Part shown: piece by piece, positions 1 to 8,495 of the stretch
Position numbering within the stretch: the first letter of the stretch is position 1
Layout: every line of letters starts with the position of its first letter
Assembly (NCBI GenBank): GCA_905215115.1
Contig: CAJMOP010000016.1
Span: 1-25,970 of the forward strand
Direction: 5' to 3'
Source: an uncultured bacterium
GTDB taxonomy: Bacteria; Actinomycetota; Coriobacteriia; Coriobacteriales; Coriobacteriaceae
Length of the DNA stretch: 25,970 nt
Notes under the pieces: generated by a model
What the model saw: only the letters and a program-made list of their open reading frames with translations
Told to the model about the DNA's origin: nothing
Database searches by the model: none
Program-made: the position numbers and the translations under genes

Positions 1-969
1 GCAGCCGTCGAGGCAGCCAACGCCGCCGTAATCGAGGCCGCCTTGAATGGCCTGGGCAAGCCCGGCATGGGCTGCACGGCCACCTGCGCCTATATCGAAA
101 ACGACACGCTCGCCATCGCCCACGTGGGTGACTCTCGCGCCTACCTGCTCCACGAGGGCACGCTCATCCGCGTGACCCGCGACCACTCCTACGTGGAGGA
201 GCTCGTGGACGCCGGCGAGATCACGGCAGACGAGGCTCGCGTCCACCCCAACCGCTCGGTCATCACCCGTGCGCTGGGCTCGGACCCCGCCATGTATGCC
301 GACCACTTCACTCTGCATATCGAGGAAGGCGACCGCCTGATCCTTTGCTCTGACGGCCTTTCGAGCATGATTCCCGATAGCGATATCGAGAACATCGCCA
401 CGCAGTCCTCAACCGCGCAAATCTGCGTCGACAACCTAGTGGACGCGGCGCTTGCCGCCGGCGGCCACGACAACGTGACCGTAGTAGTCGTTGACCTGGT
501 TGACGATGGCGTTATGCGCGAGGCGCAACGCGTGCGTCGCCGCAACATTACTATCGCCGCCATCCTGGCCCTCGTCTTTGTGCTGGCAGCTGGCATCTGG
601 GCCTACACGGGTGTCACCGGCTCGTACTACCTGGGTACCCACCAGGGCAATGTCGCCGTCTGGCGCGGCCTGCCCGGCAAGCCGCTCGGACTCAAGCTTC
701 ACTGGCTCGAAAGCGAAACCAGTATTAAGCTGTCCGACCTGCCCGAAGACACGCAAAACCGCCTCAAGGCGGGCATTCCGCAAACAAGTGTCGACGATGC
801 GCAGGACACGATATCCAAGTACCGCCACCAGATCGACGAGGAGCAGACCCGCCAGGTGATCGACGCGCAAACGATTCGCGACAACACCAATCAGGGATCG
901 ACCTCCGAATCAGATTCCGAGAAAACCGCCGAACAGTCCGCCGAGGCCGAAGCCTCCGAAAAGAACTAG
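1..969 (+). CDS. stp: PP2C-family Ser/Thr protein phosphatase, C-terminal part (5' end outside window)
   Basis: The reading frame is open from base 1, so the true start lies upstream; a TTG at 43 is internal. The visible protein has PP2C (PPM) metal-site motifs in order: GMGCTAT, HVGDSRAYLL, LILCSDGLSSMI and GGHDNVTVVVVD, which supply the Asp and Gly ligands of the two-metal centre. A membrane segment (about NITIAAILALVFVLAAGIWA) follows at 547-606. The roughly 115-residue outer tail starts with a YYLGTHQGNVAVWRG motif and ends in an acidic, Ser/Glu-rich stretch. This layout (cytoplasmic phosphatase, one TM, external tail) is typical of actinobacterial PstP/Stp enzymes that dephosphorylate PASTA kinases and their substrates. 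The next gene begins 16 bases downstream and a PASTA kinase lies two genes further on, so it is probably the partner phosphatase of that kinase. Confidence 0.93.
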   Translation, partial: AAVEAANAAVIEAALNGLGKPGMGCTATCAYIENDTLAIAHVGDSRAYLLHEGTLIRVTRDHSYVEELVDAGEITADEARVHPNRSVITRALGSDPAMYADHFTLHIEEGDRLILCSDGLSSMIPDSDIENIATQSSTAQICVDNLVDAALAAGGHDNVTVVVVDLVDDGVMREAQRVRRRNITIAAILALVFVLAAGIWAYTGVTGSYYLGTHQGNVAVWRGLPGKPLGLKLHWLESETSIKLSDLPEDTQNRLKAGIPQTSVDDAQDTISKYRHQIDEEQTRQVIDAQTIRDNTNQGSTSESDSEKTAEQSAEAEASEKN

Positions 970-985
970 AAAGGGAGTGCCGCTT

Positions 986-3562
986 ATGAGTCGCCGCAAC
1001 ACCGAGCTGCTCTTGCTCATCGCCTCGGCGTTCCCCGTCATCCTACTGTATGCGATGTACGTCCTCACCGCGGGCGCTGCCATCTCCTTTGAGACGCTCG
1101 CCGTACCGATCGGCCTCTTTGCCGCCTTTGCCGCGGCCCACATTGCCGTGCGCATCTTGGCGCCCGGTGCCGACCCCGCTATCCTGCCCATTGTCTTTGT
1201 GCTTTCGGGCATCGGCATCACGTTCGTGACGCGTCTCGCCCCCGCTCTCGCCATCTCACAGCTCATCATCCTGTTTGTCTCGGTGGCGCTCATGGTGGGA
1301 ACGCTCGCGTTGGTTAAGAACCTCGACGTAGTCATGCGCTACAAGTACACCTTTGGCATTATCGGCATCATTCTGCTGATGCTGCCTATCTTTATCGGCA
1401 CCACGATCTCGGGCTCCAAGCTGTGGATTCGCATCGCGGGCTTTACCATCCAGCCCGGCGAGTTCGCCAAGGTCTTTATCGTGCTGTTCCTGGCCGGGTA
1501 CCTGGCCGAGAACCGCGAGCTGCTCTCCATCTCCAACCGCAAGATCCTAGGCTTTAAGATCCCTCGCCTGCGACTGCTGCTGCCGCTGTTTGCCGTGTGG
1601 GGCGTGTGCCTACTCGTTGTCGTCTTCGAACGCGACCTGGGTTCGGCCGTGCTGTTCTACACCATCTTCTTGCTGATGCTCTACGTTGCCACGGGTCGAT
1701 TCTCGTATGTCGTTATCGGCCTTGCGCTCTTGGCCGTCGGCGCCGTGGGCGCCTACAAGTTCCTGTCGCACGTTCAGGTGCGCTTCCAAGTTTGGGTCGA
1801 TCCGTTTAAGGACGCCCAGGGCCAGGGCTACCAGATCGTCCAGTCGCTCTTCTCGCTTGCCGATGGCGGTCTGGTCGGTGTTGGTATCGGCAACGGCATG
1901 GCCAACAACATCCCTGTCGTCGAGTCCGACTTTATCTTCTCTGCCATCGGCGAGGAGATGGGCCTTTTGGGCGGCGGCGCCGTGCTCATCCTGTTTATGC
2001 TCTTTGCCGTGCGTGGCCTCACCACGGCTGCCCGCGCTAAATCCGACCTCGCCGCCTTTAGCGCCACGGGCCTTACGGCCGCCATCAGCTTCCAGGCCTT
2101 TTTGATCGTGGGCGGCGTTACCCGCCTGATCCCGCTGACCGGCGTCACCCTGCCCTTTATGAGCCAGGGCGGTTCCTCGCTGCTGGCGAGCTTTATCATC
2201 GTCGCGCTCCTGCTGCGCGCCGGTGACGAGGCGACCGGACGCGAGGCCGAGCTTACCGGCACCGGCACCATGGCTGCCATCACCGATGATCAGGTCGCAT
2301 CTGCCGCCGCCCCGACGGGCACGCGCTTTGCCACCTCGTCTTCCTACGGCAGCGGCAGCCATTCCGTCGGCTCGCGCATGCGCCGTCGCCTGCTCGACAC
2401 GCCTGAATCCGGTGTGCTCGGCCGCGTTGCGCTCGCCAACCGTCTAACCCGTGCGGTGCTCGCCTTTACGGCGCTGTTCGCCATCCTTATCGGCAACCTC
2501 ACCTATGTCCAGGTCATCAAGGCCAAGGACTATCAGGATATGCCGACCAACAACCACACTATCGCCCGCTCCAAGTACATCCAGCGCGGTTCCATCATCA
2601 CGTCCGACGGCGTGACGCTGGCCGAGTCGCTGCAGCAGGAGGACGGCACCTACGTACGCTCCTACCCCAACGGCAACCTGGCAGCGCACGTGGTTGGCTA
2701 CGTGAGCCAGCAGTATGGCACCACCGCCATCGAGAGTGTCATGAACGACACGCTCACCGGTTCTAAGGACTACTCCAGCTGGAACAACGCCATCGCGTCG
2801 CTCGCGGGCCAGACCCAGCCGGGCAACACCGCCAAGCTCACCATCGACTCGCGCATCCAGACGGCGGCCGAGCAGGCACTCAAGGGCTTTAAGGGCGCTG
2901 TAGTGGTCATCGACCCGCGTACCGGCGCGGTGCTCGCATGTGCCAGCTCGCCCACCTACGACAACACCAACATCGACGCCCTGCTGCAGGCGGGCGGCGG
3001 CGAGGACGGCTCTATGTACAATCGCGCCATGGACGCGCTGTACACGCCGGGCTCCACGTTTAAGGTCGTTACGCTTTCCGCGGCACTCGAGACCGGCACC
3101 GCCAGCCTTACCAGCACCTACCAGGCGCCCGGCTCCATGGACATCGGCAACGCGCCGGTCACCAACTATGCCAACGAGAGCTACGGCACCATCAGCCTGC
3201 AGCAGGCCTTTGCCGTGTCTTCCAACGTCGTCTTTGGCCAAGTGGCAAACGAAGTTGGCGCAAACACGCTCGTGCAGTTTGCCAACGCCTTTGGCTACGG
3301 CCAAAAGCTCGGCCAGGACCTGACCTCCGCGGCCTCCATCATGGCCGACCCGTCGCTCATGACCGAGTGGGAGACCGCCTGGGCCGGCGCCGGCCAGCCT
3401 GTCGGCATGGACCACACGCCCGGCCCGCAGACCACCGTCATGCAAAACGCCGTGATTGCCGCCGCCATCGCTAACAGTGGCGTGGTCATGGACCCGTACT
3501 TTGTAGCCCAGGTACTCGCCCCGGACGGAACTGTGGTCAAGACCACTGGGTCAGGCCGTTAG
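986..3562 (+). CDS. SEDS glycosyltransferase (FtsW/RodA) fused to class B PBP; frameshifted before the KTG motif
   Basis: The ATG at 986 is chosen because AAAGGGAG (971-977) sits 8 bases upstream; an in-frame GTG at 977 overlaps that RBS. Residues 1 to about 415 are a polytopic SEDS domain: GSKLWIRI/QPGEFAKV, FERDLGSAVLF with the presumed catalytic Asp at 217, DPFKDAQGQGYQIVQS, and ESDFIFSAIGEEMG. A Ser/Gly-rich linker of about 70 residues follows, then a new TM segment (about 487-508), a short pedestal region, and a transpeptidase domain with SxxK (TPGSTFK, Ser690/Lys693) and SxN (SSN, 745-747). SEDS enzymes polymerise glycan strands and class B PBPs cross-link them, normally as two interacting proteins; here one chain carries both. 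The frame ends at TAG 3560-3562 before KTG, which is found in another frame downstream, so the protein as read is probably an inactive transpeptidase or the product of a sequence error. Confidence 0.9.
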   Translation: MSRRNTELLLLIASAFPVILLYAMYVLTAGAAISFETLAVPIGLFAAFAAAHIAVRILAPGADPAILPIVFVLSGIGITFVTRLAPALAISQLIILFVSVALMVGTLALVKNLDVVMRYKYTFGIIGIILLMLPIFIGTTISGSKLWIRIAGFTIQPGEFAKVFIVLFLAGYLAENRELLSISNRKILGFKIPRLRLLLPLFAVWGVCLLVVVFERDLGSAVLFYTIFLLMLYVATGRFSYVVIGLALLAVGAVGAYKFLSHVQVRFQVWVDPFKDAQGQGYQIVQSLFSLADGGLVGVGIGNGMANNIPVVESDFIFSAIGEEMGLLGGGAVLILFMLFAVRGLTTAARAKSDLAAFSATGLTAAISFQAFLIVGGVTRLIPLTGVTLPFMSQGGSSLLASFIIVALLLRAGDEATGREAELTGTGTMAAITDDQVASAAAPTGTRFATSSSYGSGSHSVGSRMRRRLLDTPESGVLGRVALANRLTRAVLAFTALFAILIGNLTYVQVIKAKDYQDMPTNNHTIARSKYIQRGSIITSDGVTLAESLQQEDGTYVRSYPNGNLAAHVVGYVSQQYGTTAIESVMNDTLTGSKDYSSWNNAIASLAGQTQPGNTAKLTIDSRIQTAAEQALKGFKGAVVVIDPRTGAVLACASSPTYDNTNIDALLQAGGGEDGSMYNRAMDALYTPGSTFKVVTLSAALETGTASLTSTYQAPGSMDIGNAPVTNYANESYGTISLQQAFAVSSNVVFGQVANEVGANTLVQFANAFGYGQKLGQDLTSAASIMADPSLMTEWETAWAGAGQPVGMDHTPGPQTTVMQNAVIAAAIANSGVVMDPYFVAQVLAPDGTVVKTTGSGR

Positions 3563-3842
3563 CTCCGCCACGGCCGACCAGGTCAAGCAGGCCATGCTCG
3601 CCGTCGTCCAGTCCGGTACCGGCACCGATGCCCAGGTCCCCGGCGTCAAGGTCGCCGGCAAGACCGGCTCGGCCGAGACCGGCGGCACCAACGTCAACTC
3701 GATGTTCGTTGGCTTTGCACCTTACGATTCACCCACGGTCGCCATCTCGGTGGCCTTGGAGGATTACGACAAACACGACGTCAAGGCGGCCAAGATTGCC
3801 GGCATCGTCCTGACCGCAGCGCTCGCCGCACAGGGAGCGTGA
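3543..3842 (+). pseudogene. Frameshifted C-terminal remainder of the PBP transpeptidase domain (KTG motif)
   Basis: From about 3543 a frame shifted by +1 relative to the gene upstream reads PLGQAVSSATADQVKQAM, then GVKVAGKTGSAETGG, and ends with TAG/TGA-type closure at 3842. The KTG triad (3660-3668) is the third active-site motif missing from the preceding frame. Its position, about 150 residues after SxN with a QAV...VKQAM helix before it, is what class B PBPs show. The in-frame ATG at 3594 has no convincing RBS, so I read this as the tail of the preceding gene and not a separate gene. Whether the shift is a real mutation, a sequencing or assembly error, or programmed cannot be told from this sequence. 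No obvious slippery heptamer is seen. Confidence 0.85.
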
Positions 3843-3974
3843 TGCCCATGATCGAATCGGACACCCGAGGCGCGCCACGACCGAAGAGTTAGCGGCAACG
3901 CGCCACACGGCCCCAGCGGCCACATCGTAGGTACTACACACATCGTTGAGCGAATAGTTATGTTAGGAGCAGGA

Positions 3975-5936
3975 ATGGAACAGAGGGTCCTCGGGGGAAG
4001 ATACCTCCTCAAGGATAAGGTGGGGACAGGCGGCATGGCGACCGTCTACCGTGCACAGGACCAGGTCCTCGACCGCACGGTTGCCGTCAAGATCATGCTG
4101 CCGCAGTATGCTGGCGACGCAACCTTCGCCGCACGCTTTAAGCAGGAGGCCCAGGCAGCAGCCGGTCTCTCCTCCCCCTATATCGTGGGCGTCTACGATT
4201 GGGGCAAGGACGGCGACACCTATTACATCGTCATGGAGTACCTGCGCGGTACCGACCTTAAGAGCGGCATCAAGAGCCACGGCGCCCTCGACCCCAAGAA
4301 GGTCGCCCAGATCGGCTCGCAGATCAGCTCCGCGCTTTCGGTCGCTCACAAGCATGAGATCATCCACCGCGACATTAAGCCGCAGAACATCATGGTGCTG
4401 CCCGACGGCAACATCAAGGTAATGGACTTTGGCATCGCGCGCGCCAAGAACAGCCACCTCACGCAAGACAACAACGTGCTGGGAACCGCCCACTACGTCA
4501 GCCCCGAGCAGACCCGTGGTCAGGACCTCGGCCCCACCTCGGATATCTACTCGCTGGGCGTCGTGATGTATGAGTGCGCCACCGGCCGCGTTCCCTTTGA
4601 CGGTGACGACGCTATCTCGGTCGCACTCAAGCAGGTCAACGAGCTGCCTATTCCACCGAGCCAGATCAACTCCGGTGTCGACGCCGACCTTGAGCGCATC
4701 ATCCTCAAGTGCATGGAGAAGGACCCGGCAAACCGCTTCCAGACCGCCGAAGAGCTTCGTCAGGTGCTCAACAGCTACCTGTCGGGCCGTGCCGTCAACA
4801 TCTCGGAGCCCACGCGCATCATCGGTGCCCCCGGCGAGCTGGGCGCCACCAAGACTCGCGAGCTTTCCGATCAGACGCGCGCCATGGTGCGTCCCGTCTC
4901 GGGCGTGAGCGGCCAGAATACCGCCCGTAGCTCGGTTTCGGGCTCCACCGGCTCCTACGAGGTCGAAAAGCCCAAATCCAACAAGAACAAGATCATCGCC
5001 GCCGTGGTGGCAGCCGTTGCCGTCATCGGCATCGTGGTGGCATTTGCCACAGGACTCTTTGGCGGCGAGCAGGTCACCGTTCCCGATGTACTGGGCAAGG
5101 ACCAGCAGACTGCCGTCGAGCAGATCAAGGAAGCCGGCCTCGAGGTCGGCACCATCGACCAAAGCTACAACGACGATGTCGACGAAGGCAAGGTCGCCGA
5201 GCAAACGCCCAACGGCCACACCAAGAAGGCCAAGGGCACCAAGGTGAACCTGGTGATCTCCAAGGGCCCCAAGCCCTCCGAGAAGGTTGAGGTTCCCAGG
5301 CTTGTCGGCCTGACCAAGGACCAGGCAGAAGCCGCGCTGGCAAGCGTTGGCCTGAAGGGCAACGCCTCCGAGGAGGCCAACGAGGCCGATGAGGGCCAGG
5401 TCTTTGAGCAGGGCACCGAAGCCGGTAAGGAAGTCGAGAAGGGCACGACCATCTCGTATAAGGTCTCGAGCGGCCCGGATACCACGTCCGTCCCCGACCT
5501 GACCGACATGACCGAGGCCCAGGCGCGCAACGCCCTCGATATGGCAGGTTTTGGCGTCGACGTGAGCTACCAGGAGAACGACTCGGTTACCGAGGGCACC
5601 GTGATCAGCTGGAACCCCAGCGGCAAGCAGAAGCCCGGCGCCACGATTACCGTCGTCATTGCCAAGAAGTCCGGCAAGGCCTCCGTCCCGGGCAACCTAT
5701 ACGGCAAGAGCATTTCCGCCGCCGTTACCGCGCTCAACAACGCCGGTTTCTATAACATCGCATTCTGCGATCAGAACGGCAACCCCGTGAGCGGCAACGA
5801 AAACGCCACCGTTACGGGCGTCTCCCCCACCGGCAAGCAGTCTACCGACAGCACGATTACGCTGACGGTCGCACTTTCTGGCTCGGGTTCGGGTTCGGGC
5901 TCGGGCACGGGCGACGATTCCGGTACGGCCAACTAG
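3975..5936 (+). CDS. pknB: PASTA-domain Ser/Thr protein kinase (PknB family)
   Basis: The ATG at 3975 is preferred over the one at 3960 because AGGAG (3964-3968) is well spaced for 3975. The 653-aa protein opens with a Hanks-type kinase domain: glycine loop VGTGGMATVY (16-25), VAVK with Lys39, HRDIKPQN (131-138, catalytic Asp133), DFG (151-153), and SPE in place of APE (176-178). After a Thr/Ser-rich juxtamembrane region comes one TM helix (about 339-361). Four extracellular PASTA repeats follow, beginning near residues 366 (VTVPDVLG), 437 (VEVPRLVG), 503 (TSVPDLTD) and 568 (ASVPGNLYG), and the protein ends in a Gly-Ser tail. PASTA domains of this family bind muropeptides or lipid II; the kinase regulates cell-wall synthesis and division. 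Its neighbours, a phosphatase and a SEDS-PBP, support that role. The fourth PASTA unit is more divergent. Confidence 0.97.
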   Translation: MEQRVLGGRYLLKDKVGTGGMATVYRAQDQVLDRTVAVKIMLPQYAGDATFAARFKQEAQAAAGLSSPYIVGVYDWGKDGDTYYIVMEYLRGTDLKSGIKSHGALDPKKVAQIGSQISSALSVAHKHEIIHRDIKPQNIMVLPDGNIKVMDFGIARAKNSHLTQDNNVLGTAHYVSPEQTRGQDLGPTSDIYSLGVVMYECATGRVPFDGDDAISVALKQVNELPIPPSQINSGVDADLERIILKCMEKDPANRFQTAEELRQVLNSYLSGRAVNISEPTRIIGAPGELGATKTRELSDQTRAMVRPVSGVSGQNTARSSVSGSTGSYEVEKPKSNKNKIIAAVVAAVAVIGIVVAFATGLFGGEQVTVPDVLGKDQQTAVEQIKEAGLEVGTIDQSYNDDVDEGKVAEQTPNGHTKKAKGTKVNLVISKGPKPSEKVEVPRLVGLTKDQAEAALASVGLKGNASEEANEADEGQVFEQGTEAGKEVEKGTTISYKVSSGPDTTSVPDLTDMTEAQARNALDMAGFGVDVSYQENDSVTEGTVISWNPSGKQKPGATITVVIAKKSGKASVPGNLYGKSISAAVTALNNAGFYNIAFCDQNGNPVSGNENATVTGVSPTGKQSTDSTITLTVALSGSGSGSGSGTGDDSGTAN

Positions 5937-5988
5937 TCGCCACCCCACCACCCATTACGGCTCTCGCCGCAAACATATTCACTCACAG

Positions 5989-6028
5989 GCGCCCGCTTGC
6001 TTCCCCAGCAAGCGGGCGCTTCGTTTTT
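5989..6028 (+). terminator. Rho-independent terminator after pknB
   Basis: A perfect 12-bp stem GCGCCCGCTTGC (5989-6000) / GCAAGCGGGCGC (6008-6019) with a 7-base loop is followed by TTCGTTTTT. It closes the phosphatase/SEDS-PBP/kinase cluster. Confidence 0.93.
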
Positions 6029-6047
6029 GACATGACATGAACCAGAA

Positions 6048-6076
6048 GAGCCCGGCACCGTAGCGGTACCGGGCTC
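6048..6076 (-). terminator. Hairpin downstream of tRNA-Arg
   Basis: GAGCCCGG-C-ACCG (6048-6060) pairs with CGGT-A-CCGGGCTC (6064-6076) apart from one C/A mismatch, with a 3-base loop. It lies 10 bases past the 3' end of the tRNA on the minus strand. The tail (TTCTGGTTC) is only moderately T-rich, so termination strength is uncertain. Confidence 0.6.
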
Positions 6077-6086
6077 GATATTCCTC

Positions 6087-6162
6087 TGGTGCCCCCGGGC
6101 GGATTCGAACCGTCGACACCCGCTTTAGGAGAGCGGTGCTCTATCCCCTGAGCTACGGAGGC
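6087..6162 (-). tRNA. tRNA-Arg, anticodon CCU
   Basis: On the minus strand the 76-base gene starts GCCTCCG and ends CGGGGGC-A-CCA, so the 3' CCA is encoded. The acceptor stem pairs over 7 bp with one U-G. The D arm is GCTCAGGGGATAGAGC. The anticodon arm is CCGCT-CTCCTAA-AGCGG, giving anticodon CCU, which reads AGG. The T arm contains GGTTCGAATCC. AGG is a rare arginine codon in high-GC genomes. No integrase gene or attachment-site duplication is seen beside it. Confidence 0.97.
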
Positions 6163-6202
6163 ATGTTGTACTAGTGTAGCAGATTTACACCGCTACCAAT
6201 GG

Positions 6203-6601
6203 CTAGTTGCCTTTGTGGAAAAGGTTCTTGATGACGGAGGGGATGCTCTTGGCGCCCTTGGCCGTCACATCGATAAAGTCGGGCGAACGAACGAGCTTGT
6301 CCTCGTCAATGTACTTACGCACCGCGCGAAGCGTTTCCTTGTCATTGCGCGTCGAAAACGTAAAGTGGCCATTCTCTTTGGTAAAGATGGCAAAACGCGT
6401 AATCTTCTTGGTGCCGCGCAAAACCTCGGCGGCAATATAGTCGACCTCGTCCCACGGGATTTGGATATAATCCTCGGGATTACGCTCGTTATAGTACTCA
6501 AACGCCTTATTGCCCACCATCACGTTACCGTGACTGGTAAGCCCCATCAGGCAGGTTGCCGGCGTTGCCAGATCGACCGTGCTGTTCTGTGATTGCGCCA
6601 T
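6203..6601 (-). CDS. manO: DUF956 family protein (ManO-like), companion of the mannose PTS
   Basis: The ATG at 6601 (MAQSQNSTVDL) gives 132 aa. An upstream in-frame GTG at 6652 lies inside a terminator hairpin and is unlikely to be used, whereas GGAGGGCGAGG precedes 6601. The sequence (ATCLMGLTSHGNVMVGNKAFEYYN..., YIQIPWDEVDYIAAEV, FAIFTKENGHFTFSTRN, LVRSPDFIDV) fits the small DUF956 family. That family characteristically follows mannose-class PTS operons and is called ManO in lactic acid bacteria, where a role in regulating the operon has been proposed. No TM segment or helix-turn-helix is obvious. It is the last protein gene of the operon and is separated from the EIID gene by a hairpin, which suggests lower or separately controlled expression. 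The family call comes from recognised sequence pattern and gene order. Confidence 0.88.
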   Translation of the reverse strand: MAQSQNSTVDLATPATCLMGLTSHGNVMVGNKAFEYYNERNPEDYIQIPWDEVDYIAAEVLRGTKKITRFAIFTKENGHFTFSTRNDKETLRAVRKYIDEDKLVRSPDFIDVTAKGAKSIPSVIKNLFHKGN

Positions 6602-6625
6602 GCGCGCCTCGCCCTCCAAATAAAA

Positions 6626-6664
6626 CAATCGGACCGCATCCAGTGTACCCACCGGGTGCGGTCC
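6626..6664 (-). terminator. Terminator-like hairpin between manN and manO
   Basis: GGACCGCATCC (6631-6641) and GGGTGCGGTCC (6654-6664) form an 11-bp stem with one G-T pair and a 12-base loop. On the minus strand it is followed by GATTGTTTTATTTGG. It would attenuate transcription from the EIID gene into manO. Confidence 0.7.
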
Positions 6665-6721
6665 GTTTCAATGGCTCAAAAGCCCTTGCCTAGCAACTCT
6701 CGGTCTTAAGCCGAAGCGTGC

Positions 6722-7642
6722 TTACATGAAGCCGCAGACGCGACCGATGATGCCGACGGCGAAGAGAGCCAGGATGATGACGATCGGGCTGACCTTCTTC
6801 TTGAGGAGCTTGCAGACCAGAAGGGTCAGGCACACGGCGGCAAGGCCGGGGATGAGCTGATCGAGGTTGGCCTGAAGCGTGGTGACCTTCACCGGGTCGA
6901 GTGCGTTGGCACCGACAGAGCTGTACATCGTCAATGCCTGCTTGATGCCCTCAGAACCGGCGGGCAGGTTGGCCCAGTCGATATAGGCGCCAGCGGACTG
7001 CGTGACCTTGGAGACGACCGGAGTGAAGGAGATGGACACCCAGCGCTCGACCAGGGCGCCGATGATGAACATACCCAGGATGGAAGCACCCTCGGTGACC
7101 TTGCCCATCAGACCGCCGGAGAGGTCCTTGGCGATGGAGGAGCCGACCTTGTAGCCAAACTCCTGCGTGTACCACAGGAAGGCGTAACGGATGATGTTCC
7201 ACGCGAAGAAGAACAGCAGCGGACCGGCGATGCTGCCGGACAGGGCCAGGGAAGCGCCCAGTGCGCCCAGAATCGGGCGAAGGGTGAACCAGAAGGCGGG
7301 GTCGCCGACGCCGGCGAGCGGGCCCATCATACCGACCTTGACGCCCTGAATGGCGACGTCGTCAATCGGAGCACCGTTGGCGCGCTCCTCCTCGAGGGCG
7401 AGGGTAACGCCAATGACGGGGGCGGAAACATAGGGGTGGGTGTTATAGAACTCCAGGTGGCGCTTAAGAGCGGCAATCTGGTCATCCTTGCTGGTGTAGA
7501 GCTTCTTGATCGCAGGGATCATTGCGAAGCACCAGCCGCCGTTCTGCATACGCTCGTAGTTCCACGAGCCCTGAAGGAACTGATGACGGAAGCAAACCTT
7601 CTTACGGTCAGCCTTGGTGAGCTGAATCTTGTTCTCTGCCAT
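6722..7642 (-). CDS. manN: PTS mannose/fructose/sorbose family EIID component
   Basis: The start is ATG at 7642, with GGAGGGGAG upstream; an in-frame GTG at 7651 lies between the RBS and this ATG. The 306-aa protein begins AENKIQLTKADRKKVCFRHQ, then FLQGSWNYERMQNGGWCFAMIPAI and the diagnostic GVKVGMMGPLAGVGDPAFWF segment. Hydrophobic helices follow, and the chain ends in a C-terminal membrane anchor. EIID pairs with EIIC to form the membrane channel that moves hexose as it is phosphorylated by EIIB. The length is as expected (about 270-310 aa). The preceding EIIC stop codon is 17 bases upstream of this start, so the genes are cotranscribed. Confidence 0.97.
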   Translation of the reverse strand: MAENKIQLTKADRKKVCFRHQFLQGSWNYERMQNGGWCFAMIPAIKKLYTSKDDQIAALKRHLEFYNTHPYVSAPVIGVTLALEEERANGAPIDDVAIQGVKVGMMGPLAGVGDPAFWFTLRPILGALGASLALSGSIAGPLLFFFAWNIIRYAFLWYTQEFGYKVGSSIAKDLSGGLMGKVTEGASILGMFIIGALVERWVSISFTPVVSKVTQSAGAYIDWANLPAGSEGIKQALTMYSSVGANALDPVKVTTLQANLDQLIPGLAAVCLTLLVCKLLKKKVSPIVIILALFAVGIIGRVCGFM

Positions 7643-7658
7643 ATGTATCACTCCCCTC

Positions 7659-8477
7659 CTACTCGTAATCGTTCAGAATGTCGCCGAGCGGGTCACCGGA
7701 GCCACCGCCCATGCCGCCACCCTGCTTGGCCAGATCCTTAAGGCCAAGGTAGATGAGGGCAAGGGAGATACCGATGAGGCCAAGGGCGATCAGCGTGAGC
7801 TGAGGGATGGCAGCAAGGACAAAGCCGAGGATGAAGAACGGCCAGGTCTCCTTGGTGGCCATCATGTTGATGACCATGGCGTAACCGACGGAAGCGACCA
7901 TGCCGCCGCCGACAGCCATGCCGCCGGACAGCCAATCGGGCATAGCGTTAAGCGCGTTGGTAACGGCCTCGGCCGGGATGATGCACAGAAGTACTGCCGG
8001 GATGGCGATACGAACACCCTGCATGAGGATGCCGGCGTACTGCCAACGCTCGATGCCGGCGAAGTCGCCCTTCTCGGCGCAGGCGTCCATGCCGTGAACC
8101 ATAGCGGTAGCCAGGGTACGGCAGATCATGGTCAGGAACAGGCCAGCGACCGACAGCGGGACGGCGACGGCGATAGCGGCGGTAACGGCCTTGGCCGAAT
8201 CAGTGGCGCCACCGTTGAGGGCGAGCACCATGATGATCGAAGAAGCGACCGAGGCCAGAGCGGCGTCAGGCGCGACGGCGGCGCCGACGTTAGCCCAGCC
8301 AAGGGCCATCATCTGGAGCGAACCGCCCAGGAGGATGCCCTCCTGAAGGTGACCGGTTACGAGACCGATAAGCGTGCATGCCACGAGCGGCTGATGGAAC
8401 TGGAACTCATCCAGAATGCCTTCCATACCGGCAAGCAACGCGACAATCGCAACAAGCAGAATAGTGATTGCAGACAT
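7659..8477 (-). CDS. manM: PTS mannose/fructose/sorbose family EIIC component
   Basis: The ATG at 8477 has a strong RBS (AAAGGAGGG, 9 bases before). The 272-aa protein is almost entirely hydrophobic: MSAITILLVAIVALLAGMEG at the N-terminus, the family signature GLVTGHLQEGILLGGSLQMMALGWANVGAAVAPDAA (spread over about residues 39-75), and about eight membrane segments. It ends in a Gly-rich tail (KQGGGMGGGSGD). EIIC carries the sugar-binding translocation site. It lies 18 bases after the EIIAB gene and 16 bases before the EIID start, the classic manL-M-N order. Substrate (mannose, glucose, GlcNAc or another hexose) cannot be read from the sequence. Confidence 0.97.
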   Translation of the reverse strand: MSAITILLVAIVALLAGMEGILDEFQFHQPLVACTLIGLVTGHLQEGILLGGSLQMMALGWANVGAAVAPDAALASVASSIIMVLALNGGATDSAKAVTAAIAVAVPLSVAGLFLTMICRTLATAMVHGMDACAEKGDFAGIERWQYAGILMQGVRIAIPAVLLCIIPAEAVTNALNAMPDWLSGGMAVGGGMVASVGYAMVINMMATKETWPFFILGFVLAAIPQLTLIALGLIGISLALIYLGLKDLAKQGGGMGGGSGDPLGDILNDYE

Positions 8478-8495
8478 GTATCGGACCCTCCTTTA

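Noticed and set aside
6087..6162. tRNA-Arg as an integration site for a mobile element
   Set aside because: There is no integrase, no repeated tRNA 3' end and no foreign-looking block beside it; the neighbours are a PTS operon and housekeeping kinase genes.
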